DNA from: Microtetraspora niveoalba
GTDB taxonomy: Bacteria > Actinomycetota > Actinomycetes > Streptosporangiales > Streptosporangiaceae
Length of the DNA: 64,000 nt
Assembly (NCBI RefSeq): GCF_001570405.1
Contig: NZ_BBYM01000002.1
Coordinates: forward strand, 31,402 to 95,401
Direction: 5' to 3'
A program made the position numbers and the translations under genes. How positions within the stretch are numbered: the first letter of the stretch is position 1; each line of letters opens with the position of its first letter. Of this stretch, positions 39,967-48,795 are shown piece by piece. The notes beneath the pieces were generated by a model. That model was not told the origin of the DNA. It worked only from the letters and a program-made list of their open reading frames with translations, and made no database searches.

Positions 39967-41486
39967 GCGCCCGCCTCCCCTGCGCCGTCGTCGAGCTTGG
40001 CCCGGACGACCTTTCCCGTCGCCGTCCTCGGCAGCGCGGACAGGAATCTCACGGTCTTGGGCACCTTGTATCCGGGCAGGTGTCTCCTGCAGTGGTCCTT
40101 GACGGCCTGCTCCGTCAGGCCGTCGTCGCGGCAGACCACGACGGCGCACACCCGCCGCCCCCACAGCTCGTCCGCCGCGCCGTACACGGCGCACTCCAGG
40201 ACCTCGGGCATCTGGTCGATGACGTTCTCCACCTCGCCCGGGTGGACGTTCATCCCACCGGTCACGATCATGTGGTCGGACCGGCCCTCGACGTACACGT
40301 AACCGTCCGCGTCGACGTGCCCGACGTCGCGGGTGTTGAGCCAGCCGCCGACCAGGACCTCCCGGGTCGCGTCGCCCCCGCCGATGTAGCCGCGCATCAT
40401 GAACGGGGAGCGGAAGTGCAGCTCGCCGGAGGCTCCCGGCGGCACCTCGGCGCCGCCGCCCGGCTCGCGCACGCTCACCTCGACGCCGGCGGTGAGCCGG
40501 CCCGCCGACGACAGCCGGCCGGCGTGCTCCGGATCGGGCCGGTGGTCCTCCGGCGGAAGGCAGGTGACCGGGCTGCCCGCCTCGGTCATGCCGTAGATCT
40601 GGCAGAGCTCGCAGCCCAGCACGTCGATGGCCTCCTTCAGCAGGCTCATCGTGATCGGGGCCGCGCCGTAGGCGATGTGCCGCAGCTCGGGGAGCTTCCT
40701 CGGGTGCTCCTTCAGGTGGTCGACGACCGCCCGGATCAGGGTGGGCACGAGCACCGCGTGCGTGATGCCGTGCTCGGCGAACGCGGCCGTGATCGCCGCC
40801 GGTCCGGCCTCGGCGATGTAGACCTGGGTGGTGCCGTACCGCAGCCCGTACTGGACCCAGGTCGCACCGGCGAGGTGGAACACCGGCGGCACGATCAGCT
40901 GTCGCGACTCGGGTCCGAACCGGTGCACCGTGCGGTTGGCCACGCCCAGCTCGTTGGCGATCCGGGTCAGCGGGACCGCCTTGGGCACGCCGGTCGATCC
41001 CGAGGTGAAGAAGACGATGGCCTCGTCGCCGGGCTCGGGTTCGAGGACCTCGCCCGGCGCGTCGTCCGGCCACAGCCGCTCCCCGACCGCCGAATGCGCG
41101 GCCAGTCCGGACGCGATCGCCGCTCCGCGCTCGGCGAGCCCGGGGCCGGAGACCAGGTGCGTCAGCCCCACGGCCTCGATCGCCGCGCGCTGGCCGGCGT
41201 CGGGGAGCCGCCAGTTCAGCCCCACCAGGGACGCGCGCCTGCGCCAGGTGGCGAGGAGTACGGCCGGGAAGGCCGCGTCGTTGCCTCCCAGCCATCCGAC
41301 GCGCGCCCCCGGCCCGACGCCGTGACCGGCCAGGTGCCCGGCACAGCGGTCCGCGGCCTCGTCGAGCTCGCGCCAGGTCAGGGACAGCCGCGGGCTCACG
41401 ACCGCGAGCGCGTCCGGGCGCGTCCGGGCGTGCTCGCGCACGGCCATGTCGATGGTGTGTACCGGCCAGTTCTGGTGTTCCGTCAC
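39963..41486 (-). CDS. AMP-forming CoA ligase of the catabolic operon
   Basis: 507 residues of the ANL superfamily: FFTSGSTGVPKAVPLT, QIYGMTEAGS, GWLNTRDVG, GRSDHMIVTGGMNV, and PRTATGKVVR near the C-terminus with the catalytic lysine. It should turn a carboxylic acid (an aromatic or ring-opened acid by context) into its CoA thioester. The start is GTG at 41486, overlapping the hydrolase stop; the end overlaps the dehydrogenase start. It is the entry step to the beta-oxidation genes around it. Confidence 0.92.
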   Translation of the reverse strand: MTEHQNWPVHTIDMAVREHARTRPDALAVVSPRLSLTWRELDEAADRCAGHLAGHGVGPGARVGWLGGNDAAFPAVLLATWRRRASLVGLNWRLPDAGQRAAIEAVGLTHLVSGPGLAERGAAIASGLAAHSAVGERLWPDDAPGEVLEPEPGDEAIVFFTSGSTGVPKAVPLTRIANELGVANRTVHRFGPESRQLIVPPVFHLAGATWVQYGLRYGTTQVYIAEAGPAAITAAFAEHGITHAVLVPTLIRAVVDHLKEHPRKLPELRHIAYGAAPITMSLLKEAIDVLGCELCQIYGMTEAGSPVTCLPPEDHRPDPEHAGRLSSAGRLTAGVEVSVREPGGGAEVPPGASGELHFRSPFMMRGYIGGGDATREVLVGGWLNTRDVGHVDADGYVYVEGRSDHMIVTGGMNVHPGEVENVIDQMPEVLECAVYGAADELWGRRVCAVVVCRDDGLTEQAVKDHCRRHLPGYKVPKTVRFLSALPRTATGKVVRAKLDDGAGEAGA

Positions 41487-42670
41487 AACGATCCCGCCCA
41501 GCCTCGCTCCGCCATCCAGTCAGTGATCACGCCCACCGCTTCGGCGAGCTGGGGGCGCTGGCTCCTACCGGAGTAGTAGTGCGTGGCGCCCTGGACCGTG
41601 TGGAGGGTCTTGTCCGGATGGCCGACCGCGTCGTACAGACGATCGGTGTGGCTCGGCGTGCACGCGTCGTCGGCCGAGTTGCCGATGACCAGCGTGGGCA
41701 CCCGCAGGTCGGCCGCGCAGCGGACGCCGTCGGCGTGCGCGTCGTCGTAGCTCCACTGCGACAGCCAGCTCCGCAGCGTGCTGAAGCGGGCCAGGCCGAC
41801 CGGGCCCATGTTCACGATCCTGGGGTCGCCCAGGTAGCAGGTGCCCGGCACCCGGTCGTTGGGGTCCAGGGTGGGGTCCAGCCAGCGCGGGTCGGCCATC
41901 GTGCCGTGGGTGACGAAGCCGCGCTCCTCCAGCCCGCGACCGGACGAGCGCAGGTCCTCCAGCGTGTCCTTGACCCAGGCGGTGATCCGCCGGTTCCTGG
42001 CGATCTGCGCCTCCCGGTATCGGGCGACGAACTCCGGGGTGTACGGCGGCCGGTTCGGGTTCGCCGGGTCGTACAGGTCGAGCTCGGGGTCGCGCCTGCC
42101 GGGGTCGTTCTCGTCCAGGATCGACGCGTCCAGCCACTCGGTGAGCGTGCCGTGCCGGCTGACGTGCGCCGCCAGCAGCATGACCCCGTCGGCGGGCTGG
42201 AGGTCGAGCGCGGTGAGGTCCGGCGGCTCGCCCGCCGGGGTGCGGGTGACGGTGGGCGACTGGGCCTGCTGCTGGTAGTACAGGGACAGGGAGCCGCCCC
42301 CGCTCCAGCCCGCGAGAATGACGTTGCGGTAGCCGAGCCGTTCGCGGGCGTCGCGGACGCAGGCGCCGAGGTCCTGGACCACCTTCTCCATGATGAGCGC
42401 GCTGTCCACGCCGCGGTATCGGCTGTTGCAGTAGATGACGTGGTGCCCGGCCCTGGGCAGGGCGTTGGTCATCGGCAGGTAGGCGCCGCCCCCGATCGGG
42501 TGCATGAAGAGGATGACGGTGTCGGACGGGATGTTCTTCGGCCGGAGCAGGTAGCTCTCCAGGACGACGTCCTCCCCGACGCCGCCGTACGTGTCGCGGT
42601 AGGCGGATTCGTCGCGGAACAACACCAGGTAGGGGATGCGCTCGTACTCGAAGCGGGCGGCGGCGGTCAT
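41483..42670 (-). CDS. Alpha/beta-hydrolase
   Basis: 395 residues. Nucleophile elbow LAGWSGGGSLSLYY (GxSxGG), acid region IGNSADDACTPSH, and His in QGATHYYSG give a catalytic triad. HPIGGGAYLP near residue 90 may form the oxyanion hole. Its length and a long insert (about 180-260) place it apart from simple esterases; hydrolysis of a C-C bond or ester in the ring-cleavage product is plausible after the dioxygenase-like gene with which it overlaps by four bases. The ATG at 42670 overlaps the upstream stop. Confidence 0.87.
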   Translation of the reverse strand: MTAAARFEYERIPYLVLFRDESAYRDTYGGVGEDVVLESYLLRPKNIPSDTVILFMHPIGGGAYLPMTNALPRAGHHVIYCNSRYRGVDSALIMEKVVQDLGACVRDARERLGYRNVILAGWSGGGSLSLYYQQQAQSPTVTRTPAGEPPDLTALDLQPADGVMLLAAHVSRHGTLTEWLDASILDENDPGRRDPELDLYDPANPNRPPYTPEFVARYREAQIARNRRITAWVKDTLEDLRSSGRGLEERGFVTHGTMADPRWLDPTLDPNDRVPGTCYLGDPRIVNMGPVGLARFSTLRSWLSQWSYDDAHADGVRCAADLRVPTLVIGNSADDACTPSHTDRLYDAVGHPDKTLHTVQGATHYYSGRSQRPQLAEAVGVITDWMAERGWAGSL

Positions 42671-43776
42671 GCCTGCGCCTCCGCGGAGACCTCGGCCCGG
42701 GCGGCGGCCAGCAGCGCCTCGCTGGCCACCATGCGGCGCCGGGTGTCGATCGAGATGACCTTCCACTCGACCCGGGTGTCGACGTCGTGCCGTCTCCGCG
42801 AACGTTCGCGCGCGCGTTCGGGCACCCCGTGGTGCACACCCTGCGGGGCGTGGGAGATCAGGCCCGACGGCATGTCCACGCCGAAGACGCTGCCGCCGTG
42901 GTAGAAGGCGACCTCGTCGTAGTCGACGTTGCGGTGGTACCAGGGCATGCGCTCCGCGCCGCGGGCCGCCTCCGCCGGGCGGGGCAGGAAGTGCATCACG
43001 TACACGCCGGTGGCCTGCATGAACAGGTGGACCGTCGGCGGCAGGTGGACGCTCTCCGACGTGATCACGTCGTAGTCCTCGATGTTGAACGTGAACGGGA
43101 AGTTGTCGCCCTTCCAGCCCTCCGCGTCGAGCGGGTGATGCGGGTAGAACAGCGACGTCCGCCCGCCGGCGTGGCGGAGGCGGACCTCGTACTCATCGAG
43201 CACCGGCTCCTCGAACGCCTCCGCCTCGGGAACCGTGACGAGCGAGGAGTCGTAGGGGAAGTGCCTGCCGAGCACGCCCGCCGGGGGGACCCGGAACTCC
43301 TCGGTCGCCTCGATGAGGAGCAGGTGCCCGTCGTCCTCCGGCACCTGCCGGTACGTCGTGGACTTGGGCAGGTAGACGTAGTCGCCGGGGCGGTAGGGGA
43401 GGCGGCCGAACTCCGTCTCGAAGTGCCCGTGCCCCCGGTGGACGAACCAGAGCTCGTCCCCGTCGACGTTGCGCTCGTAGAAGGGCGCGGCCGCCCGCCG
43501 CCGGCTGAGTGAGACGCGGCAGTCCTCGTTGCCGAACAGCGGCATCGGCCCGCCTTCCGGGTCGTGCAGGTCGCCGGGCTCGAGGTCGCACGTCTGGACG
43601 TCCAGCGGGCTCAGGGGGCCCTCGGCGCGGTATGCGGTCGGATCGTTGCGACGGTAGAGGTGGGCGGTGCGTCCGGTGAACCCGGACCTGCCCATCTCGT
43701 CGTCCTTGAGCCCGTCGAGATCGCGGTGGACCTGGCGCGGCGTGCGTCCCTTGCGCAGTTGAACGAAGGATTCCAC
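42667..43776 (-). CDS. Homogentisate 1,2-dioxygenase-like cupin enzyme
   Basis: 369 residues starting at GTG with GAGG eight bases upstream. The two-cupin layout and PWYHRNVDYDEVAFYHGG match the iron-binding region of homogentisate dioxygenases (MPWYHRN, with E and H ligands). ERNVDGDELWFVHRGHGHFE in the first cupin is a second such segment. Homogentisate dioxygenase is usually about 380-440 residues, so this is slightly short. It may open an aromatic diol ring using O2 and Fe(II). It lies between an acyl-CoA dehydrogenase and a hydrolase gene in one operon. Confidence 0.85.
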   Translation of the reverse strand: MESFVQLRKGRTPRQVHRDLDGLKDDEMGRSGFTGRTAHLYRRNDPTAYRAEGPLSPLDVQTCDLEPGDLHDPEGGPMPLFGNEDCRVSLSRRRAAAPFYERNVDGDELWFVHRGHGHFETEFGRLPYRPGDYVYLPKSTTYRQVPEDDGHLLLIEATEEFRVPPAGVLGRHFPYDSSLVTVPEAEAFEEPVLDEYEVRLRHAGGRTSLFYPHHPLDAEGWKGDNFPFTFNIEDYDVITSESVHLPPTVHLFMQATGVYVMHFLPRPAEAARGAERMPWYHRNVDYDEVAFYHGGSVFGVDMPSGLISHAPQGVHHGVPERARERSRRRHDVDTRVEWKVISIDTRRRMVASEALLAAARAEVSAEAQA

Positions 43777-43787
43777 TGCAGTGTCCT

Positions 43788-45035
43788 CTACTTCCGTGTC
43801 GTTTCGCGGCCGGCGGGCCTGGGCGGACGGGGCAGGCCGAGGCCGCGCTGGGCGATGATGTTGAGCTGGATCTCGTCCGTGCCGCCCGCGATGTGCAGGG
43901 CGGGCGCTCCGAGCACGAACTCCGACCACGCGTAGGTGTCCCACCCGCCGTCGTCGGTGAAGGCGCGCTCGCCCAGGACCGAGCCCGCGAGCCCGGCTAT
44001 CCGGTCGACCGCCCTCGTCATGAGCAGCTTGAGCACGGAACCCGACACGGGCCCCAGGCTGTGGCTCCAGGACGCGTCCGGGAGCTCGGCCGCGGCCCGC
44101 ATCGCGATGATCGAGGCCACGGTCCGCGCGATCTCCTGGCGGTGCGCCGGGTCGGCGACCGCGTCCAGCCGCGTGACCAGGGCGGCCAGCCGCCGCAGCA
44201 CGTACGGGCTGACCGGGCCGTCGTCGCCGCTCATGGAGTTGCGCTCGCTGCCCAGGCTGGTGGCGGCGACCCGCCAGCCCTCCCCCACCGCTCCGATGCG
44301 GTCCGCGTCGGGAACACGCACGCCGTCGAGGAAGACCTCGTTGAAGGCGGCCCCGCCGGTCATCTGGCGGATGGGCCGCACGGTCACCCCCGGCGCGCGC
44401 ATGTCCACCAGGAACATGGTCAGCCCCTCGTGCTTGGGCACGTCGGGGTCCGTACGGACCAGGGCCTCGCCGACGTCGGCGAGGTGCCCCATGGAGGTCC
44501 ACACCTTCTGGCCGGTGAGGATCCAGTCGTCGCCGTCCCGGACGGCCCGCGTGGCGACGCCGGCCAGGTCGGATCCGGCGCTCGGCTCGGAGAAGAGCTG
44601 GCAGCCGATGATGTCCGCGCGCATGAGCGCGGGCAGCGTCCGCGACCGGAGCGACGGGGAGCCGTGCCGGTCGATCGCGGGGGCCACGATGCGCAGCCCG
44701 ACGAACAGCACCTCCCTGGACGGGAGTCCCAGCTCGGCCAGCAGATCGTCGACGACCTGGTCGTGCTCCCGGGTCAGGCCGCGCCCGCCGCAGTCGGGCG
44801 GGCCGCTCGGCCAGGCGTATCCGGCGTCGAACAGCCGGGCCTGCAGTCGCCGGGCCTGCTCGACCTGCAGCTCATGCCCCTCCCCCAGCTCCTCGACCGC
44901 GGCGATGCGGTCGGATTCGCGCCGGTCGGCCGCTCGGGCGTCCGCGGCGGCGTACTCGCCGGCGATCGATCGCAGGAACGCGCCCGCCTCCTCGCGGAAC
45001 GCCTCCGGGCTGGGAGGAGCGCTCGGGTTGTTCAC
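43788..45035 (-). CDS. Acyl-CoA dehydrogenase
   Basis: 415 residues. The flavin and substrate motifs are standard: QLFSEPSAGSDLAG, WILTGQKVWTSMGH, and IAGGTDEIQLNIIAQRGLGL with the catalytic Glu in GGTDE. It begins at GTG 45035 and lies between the HpaB-type and the cupin genes in the long operon. It probably oxidises a CoA ester alone or with the Glu-lacking subunit at 38797. Long N-terminal helices (about 1-65) resemble FadE-type enzymes for bulky substrates. Confidence 0.92.
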   Translation of the reverse strand: MNNPSAPPSPEAFREEAGAFLRSIAGEYAAADARAADRRESDRIAAVEELGEGHELQVEQARRLQARLFDAGYAWPSGPPDCGGRGLTREHDQVVDDLLAELGLPSREVLFVGLRIVAPAIDRHGSPSLRSRTLPALMRADIIGCQLFSEPSAGSDLAGVATRAVRDGDDWILTGQKVWTSMGHLADVGEALVRTDPDVPKHEGLTMFLVDMRAPGVTVRPIRQMTGGAAFNEVFLDGVRVPDADRIGAVGEGWRVAATSLGSERNSMSGDDGPVSPYVLRRLAALVTRLDAVADPAHRQEIARTVASIIAMRAAAELPDASWSHSLGPVSGSVLKLLMTRAVDRIAGLAGSVLGERAFTDDGGWDTYAWSEFVLGAPALHIAGGTDEIQLNIIAQRGLGLPRPPRPAGRETTRK

Positions 45036-45047
45036 GGTGCGGTCCCC

Positions 45048-46430
45048 TCAGTCCTTCGAGATCCCGGCCAGCTTGAGGGCCAGCGCCTTGGCGTCGTCCA
45101 TCGGGTAGTGCTTGCGCGCGACGAGCCGCTGGGCGAAGAGGCCGCCCCCGGACTGGATCATGGTGACCAGCTGCCAGCCACCGTAGGCGTCGGCCGTGAA
45201 GTCGCGGATCGCGTGGAACAGGCGGGTGCGGTACTCGCCGTCGCCCGTGTCCTTGCCCGCCATGTACTTCTTGATGAAGGGCCCGACCTCGTCGTGCTCG
45301 ACGTCCGCGATCGAGGGGGCGGTGACGATGGAGCCGCCTCCGATGTCGTGCAGGTGCCGGACCATCAGGCTGAACTCGGCCGCGCCGTAGTGCTTGGCCG
45401 CGTTGGTGAACAGCTCGCTCGGGAAGTACCAGCCCTCCGGACTCGCCTCGGCGTTCGCGATGGCGGCCTCCAGGCCGGCCCGCACGAGCGTCGCGTAGAT
45501 GATCATTTCGGCGATCTTCTCGCGGATGTGCGGGACCCGCTCGGTGCCGTTCGCCTCGGCGACGAGCTGCGCCAGGCCCACCAGCGTGTCGCCGTACTCG
45601 GCCAGGTGCGCGGTCCCGCCCAGGCGCTCCCAGAGCCCGAGCGAGTGCGCGAACGTCGCGGAGTGCTCGGTCTCACCGGCGAGGAACACCCGCTCGTTCG
45701 GGACGAAGACGTCGTCGAGGATGACGAAGCCCTCGGGCATGTTGTGCCGGGAGCTGACCGGGAAGTCCGCCACCCGCTCGCGAGGCGCGTAGTTCGTGTT
45801 CACGATCTTGACGCCCGGGGTGTTCACCGGGATGGCGCAGGCGACCGCCCAGTCCTCCTCACCCGGCTTCATCTTCTTGGTCGGCATCACCACCAGCTCG
45901 TGGCTCACCGCCGCCGAGGAGATGTGCAGCTTCGCCCCTCGTACGACGATGCCGTCCGGCCGCCGCTCGACGATCCGCGTGTAGCTGTCGGGGTCGTCCT
46001 GCCCGCCCGGGGGCCGCATGCGGTCCCCCTTGGCGTCGGTGATCGCCTGCACGCAGCGCAGGTCGTTGTCCCGGCAGTACGCGAAGTAGTCCTCGATCCG
46101 CCGGGCGTACTCCTCGCTCTTCGGGCGGATCCGCGCGGCGGCGGTGAGCAGCGCGAGCAGGCCCTGCGAGGTGGTCACGGTCACCATGTCCCAGCCCAGC
46201 AGCAGGTCCAGCAGGTCCTTCAGCTCCTCGCGGCTGCGGGGGATCATGAAGTACGGCCCGCGGGCGTCGTCTCCGGGGCGGTGATGCCGCTCGTACCCCC
46301 CGGCCACCAGGTCGAGCGCCGTGGCGAACTGCGGGTGGGTCGCGAGGTCCTTGACCTCCTCCCCGTCCGCGAAGATCCGCCTGCCGTCGTTGAGCGAGGC
46401 CAGATACTCGCCACCCGTCATCATCGCCAT
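45048..46430 (-). CDS. HpaB/AbfD-family flavoprotein without the Fe-S ligands of AbfD
   Basis: 460 residues, first gene of the long catabolic operon, with AGGAG seven bases before the ATG. TDAKGDRMRPPGGQDDPDSY and PDGIVVRGAKLHI are strikingly like 4-hydroxybutyryl-CoA dehydratase (AbfD), and GETEHSATFAHSLGLW continues the match. But the positions of the four AbfD cluster ligands read without Cys or His (VTVTTSQG at 83-90; Trp267 and Thr273 in the later pair), by alignment from memory. So it should be a cluster-free FAD enzyme, such as a 4-hydroxyphenylacetate 3-hydroxylase-like monooxygenase or a CoA-ester isomerase. No flavin reductase gene is nearby. Confidence 0.85.
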   Translation of the reverse strand: MAMMTGGEYLASLNDGRRIFADGEEVKDLATHPQFATALDLVAGGYERHHRPGDDARGPYFMIPRSREELKDLLDLLLGWDMVTVTTSQGLLALLTAAARIRPKSEEYARRIEDYFAYCRDNDLRCVQAITDAKGDRMRPPGGQDDPDSYTRIVERRPDGIVVRGAKLHISSAAVSHELVVMPTKKMKPGEEDWAVACAIPVNTPGVKIVNTNYAPRERVADFPVSSRHNMPEGFVILDDVFVPNERVFLAGETEHSATFAHSLGLWERLGGTAHLAEYGDTLVGLAQLVAEANGTERVPHIREKIAEMIIYATLVRAGLEAAIANAEASPEGWYFPSELFTNAAKHYGAAEFSLMVRHLHDIGGGSIVTAPSIADVEHDEVGPFIKKYMAGKDTGDGEYRTRLFHAIRDFTADAYGGWQLVTMIQSGGGLFAQRLVARKHYPMDDAKALALKLAGISKD

Positions 46431-46474
46431 CGTGCAACTCCTCGGTTCGTGCACACCCTCACACCACCAGAATC

Positions 46475-46490
46475 CTGATGCTAAATTCAG
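46475..46490. promoter_or_regulatory. Regulon site C: CTGATGCTAAATTCAG
   Basis: Third copy of CTGA-N3-TA-N3-TCAG, between the divergent hydroxylase (45 bases away) and TetR genes (119 bases away). That is the expected place for an autoregulated local repressor. Confidence 0.8.
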
Positions 46491-46608
46491 TTTTAGTCAA
46501 TGGTTGTGAGAGGAGAACAGAACCCGGTGCATGAACATCTAGACTCGGGTCCGCCGACACGCGGCAGTAGACGGTTCGCCAGTAGATGAGAGACGGAGGA
46601 AGCGGGCC

Positions 46609-47217
46609 ATGCCAGCCACGCCGAAGGGACGGCGCACCGAGGCCGCGTTCTTGGAAGCCGCCCGGCAGGTCTTCGCCGAGAAGGGGTACTTCAACGCGAA
46701 GATCTCGGACATCGCGCAGGCTGCCGGCAAGTCGCCAGGGTCCTTCTACAACTACTACGAGAACAAGGAGGAGCTGCTCGAAGCGCTCCTCGAGCAGTTC
46801 TCGGCGGAGGTTCTCGAGGAGTCCCTGAAGAGCCAGACCGACGACCCCCTCGAAGGGATACGCGGGGCCGTGCGGGCGTACTGGACCACCTACCGCAAGT
46901 ACCTCGCGGAGATGGTGGGCGTCTTCCAGATGTCGATGACCGACCCGGTCTTCGCCGATCGCTGGCGGGAGAACCGGGCGGCCGGCATCCGGGCGGTGCT
47001 CGCGGGGATCAAGCACGCCGAGAAGGACGGGTACCGGGTCGGCCTCGATCAGAGCACGCTCGCGTCCGCGATCGTCTCGCTGCTCGAGTCCTTCTGCTGG
47101 ACGTGGATGGCCGCGGGCGGCGACGCGAACGTGGAGCCGCCCGACGACGAGACCGCGATCGAGACGCTGAGCGCGATCTGGTACCGGACGCTCCACTTCG
47201 AGGCCCCGCGGGCCTGA
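46609..47217 (+). CDS. TetR-family regulator, candidate master repressor of the catabolic regulon
   Basis: 202 residues. Helix-turn-helix at about 12-58 (KISDIAQAAGKSPGSFYNYY), followed by a ligand-binding domain with an LLESFCWTWMAAGG segment typical of TetR regulators of fatty-acid and CoA-ester pathways. It is divergent from the first gene of the main catabolic operon, with regulon site C in the shared promoter. It is therefore the best candidate to bind all five CTGA-N3-TA-N3-TCAG sites. The inducer is likely a CoA ester or the free acid, by analogy. Confidence 0.9.
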   Translation: MPATPKGRRTEAAFLEAARQVFAEKGYFNAKISDIAQAAGKSPGSFYNYYENKEELLEALLEQFSAEVLEESLKSQTDDPLEGIRGAVRAYWTTYRKYLAEMVGVFQMSMTDPVFADRWRENRAAGIRAVLAGIKHAEKDGYRVGLDQSTLASAIVSLLESFCWTWMAAGGDANVEPPDDETAIETLSAIWYRTLHFEAPRA

Positions 47218-47238
47218 CCGGTCACCGCATGCGACCGG

Positions 47239-47269
47239 GCGGTGAGGACCGCCACACGGTCCTCACCGC
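47239..47269. terminator. Bidirectional hairpin between convergent genes
   Basis: Thirteen-base perfect arms GCGGTGAGGACCG / CGGTCCTCACCGC with a five-base loop lie between the convergent TetR and enoyl-CoA hydratase genes. Confidence 0.7.
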
Positions 47270-47293
47270 TCCCGTCACCCTGCTACGAGGGCT

Positions 47294-48082
47294 TTACCGG
47301 CCCCGCCAGACCGGGCTGCGCTTCTCCGCGAACGCGGCGGCGCCCTCCTTCGCGTCCTCCGACGCGAAGACCGGCGCGATGATCCGCTCCTGCCGCTCCC
47401 ATCCCTCGGCGAGCGTCCAGTCGGCGGCGGAGCGGGCGATCCTCTTGGTGGCCGCGACGCCGAGCGGGCCGTTGGCGGCGATCTTCGCGGCCAGCTCCAG
47501 CGCGCCGGCGAGCGCCTCTCCCGCCGGCGCCACCCGGTTGACGAGGCCCACGTCGAACGCGCGCCGCGCGGTGACGGGCTCACCGGTGAGGAGCATCTCC
47601 ATGGCGAACGCGAACGGGACGCGGCGCGGCAGCGTCAGCGCGCCTCCGGCGGCGGCGACGAGCGAGCGGCTGACCTCCGGAACGCCGAACCTGGCCGTCT
47701 CGCCCGCGACGACCAGGTCGCACGCGAGCAGCAGCTCGAACCCGCCGGCCAGCGCCCAGCCCTCGACGGCGGCGATCAGCGGCTTCCGCGGCGGGGTCAC
47801 GGCGATGCCGGCCAGTCCCCGGCCCTCGATCGTGGGACTCTCCCCCCGCAGGAACGCCTTGAGGTCCATGCCGGCCGAGAACACCCCGCCGGCGCCGGTC
47901 AGGACGCCGACCCGCAGTTCGTCGGACGCGTCCAGCTCGTCGACCGCGTCGGCTATGCCCCGGGCGACGGCGAGGTTGAGCGCGTTCTTCGCCGCCGGCC
48001 GGTTGATGGTGATGACCTGCACGCCGCCGACGCGCTCGACGAGGACCTCCCTCGTCCCGTCGCCGTCCTCTCGATTCCCCAT
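47294..48082 (-). CDS. Enoyl-CoA hydratase/isomerase
   Basis: 262 residues of the crotonase fold. Oxyanion-hole segments are GVFSAGMDLKAF and VEGWALAGGFELLLACD; a Glu follows in FGVPEVSRSLV. This pattern fits a hydratase of short or medium enoyl-CoA. ATG at 48082 with AAGGGTG upstream was chosen over a GTG two codons earlier. It follows the TetR gene at 48099 by 16 bases, an operon under that regulator. Confidence 0.92.
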   Translation of the reverse strand: MGNREDGDGTREVLVERVGGVQVITINRPAAKNALNLAVARGIADAVDELDASDELRVGVLTGAGGVFSAGMDLKAFLRGESPTIEGRGLAGIAVTPPRKPLIAAVEGWALAGGFELLLACDLVVAGETARFGVPEVSRSLVAAAGGALTLPRRVPFAFAMEMLLTGEPVTARRAFDVGLVNRVAPAGEALAGALELAAKIAANGPLGVAATKRIARSAADWTLAEGWERQERIIAPVFASEDAKEGAAAFAEKRSPVWRGR

Positions 48083-48098
48083 ATTCACCCTTACTCGT

Positions 48099-48698
48099 TC
48101 ACTCTTCTGATTCGTGCGGATCGGGCCGCCGGATACCGGCGAGAAACGTGTCGCAGAAGACGTCGGCGACGGCCCTCGGCGGCAGCGCCGCCTCCCTCTT
48201 CAGCCAGACGTAGGAGTAGTTGAACATCCCGAGGATTCCTTTCAGAACCACGGGGTCGGGCAGTTTCCGGAATTTCCCCTCGGCCACCCCCGCGTCGAGC
48301 GCACGCCCCCACACCTGCTCGTACTGCTTGCGCAGATCGAGCATCGTCTCCCTGCGCGGGCCGGTGAGCGCGGTGAAGTCGCGATAGTGGACGGTCCATT
48401 CGAGAACGTGGTCCGCGACGTTCTCCATGAGCGTCCGGGCCAGTTCCCGGAATCGTTCCTCGGGGTCCGCCACACGCGTCTCGATGTCGTGGGCCGCGTC
48501 GACCATCACCCGCAACTGGGCGGTGCTGATCTCGAACAGCAGCGCCTCCTTGTTGCCGATGTGATGGTAAAGAGCGCCGCGCTGGAGGCCGACGGCCGCT
48601 TCGAGTTGCGCCACTCCCGTTCCGTGGTATCCGTGTTCGGCGAACAACTCGGCGGCGACGCGCAGAATCCGAGCTTTCTGCGATGACTCGCGGACCAT
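48099..48698 (-). CDS. TetR-family regulator (KstR2-like)
   Basis: 199 residues. Helix-turn-helix at about 10-55 (HGTGVAQLEAAVGLQRGALY) with HHIGNKEALL, and a C-terminal domain similar in pattern to KstR2/FadR-type TetR regulators of cholesterol-ring or fatty-acid degradation. It leads a two-gene unit with an enoyl-CoA hydratase. No CTGA-N3-TA-N3-TCAG site lies in its own promoter, so it may serve a different signal within the same pathway. Confidence 0.9.
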   Translation of the reverse strand: MVRESSQKARILRVAAELFAEHGYHGTGVAQLEAAVGLQRGALYHHIGNKEALLFEISTAQLRVMVDAAHDIETRVADPEERFRELARTLMENVADHVLEWTVHYRDFTALTGPRRETMLDLRKQYEQVWGRALDAGVAEGKFRKLPDPVVLKGILGMFNYSYVWLKREAALPPRAVADVFCDTFLAGIRRPDPHESEE

Positions 48699-48795
48699 GA
48701 ACCTGCCGATCTCTCGAGGGTGGGGATCACCGGTCAGCTCCGGCGCCGACGGTACGATACGGGGTCCTCACCCCCGGCCCCGCGATCCCGGGCGG

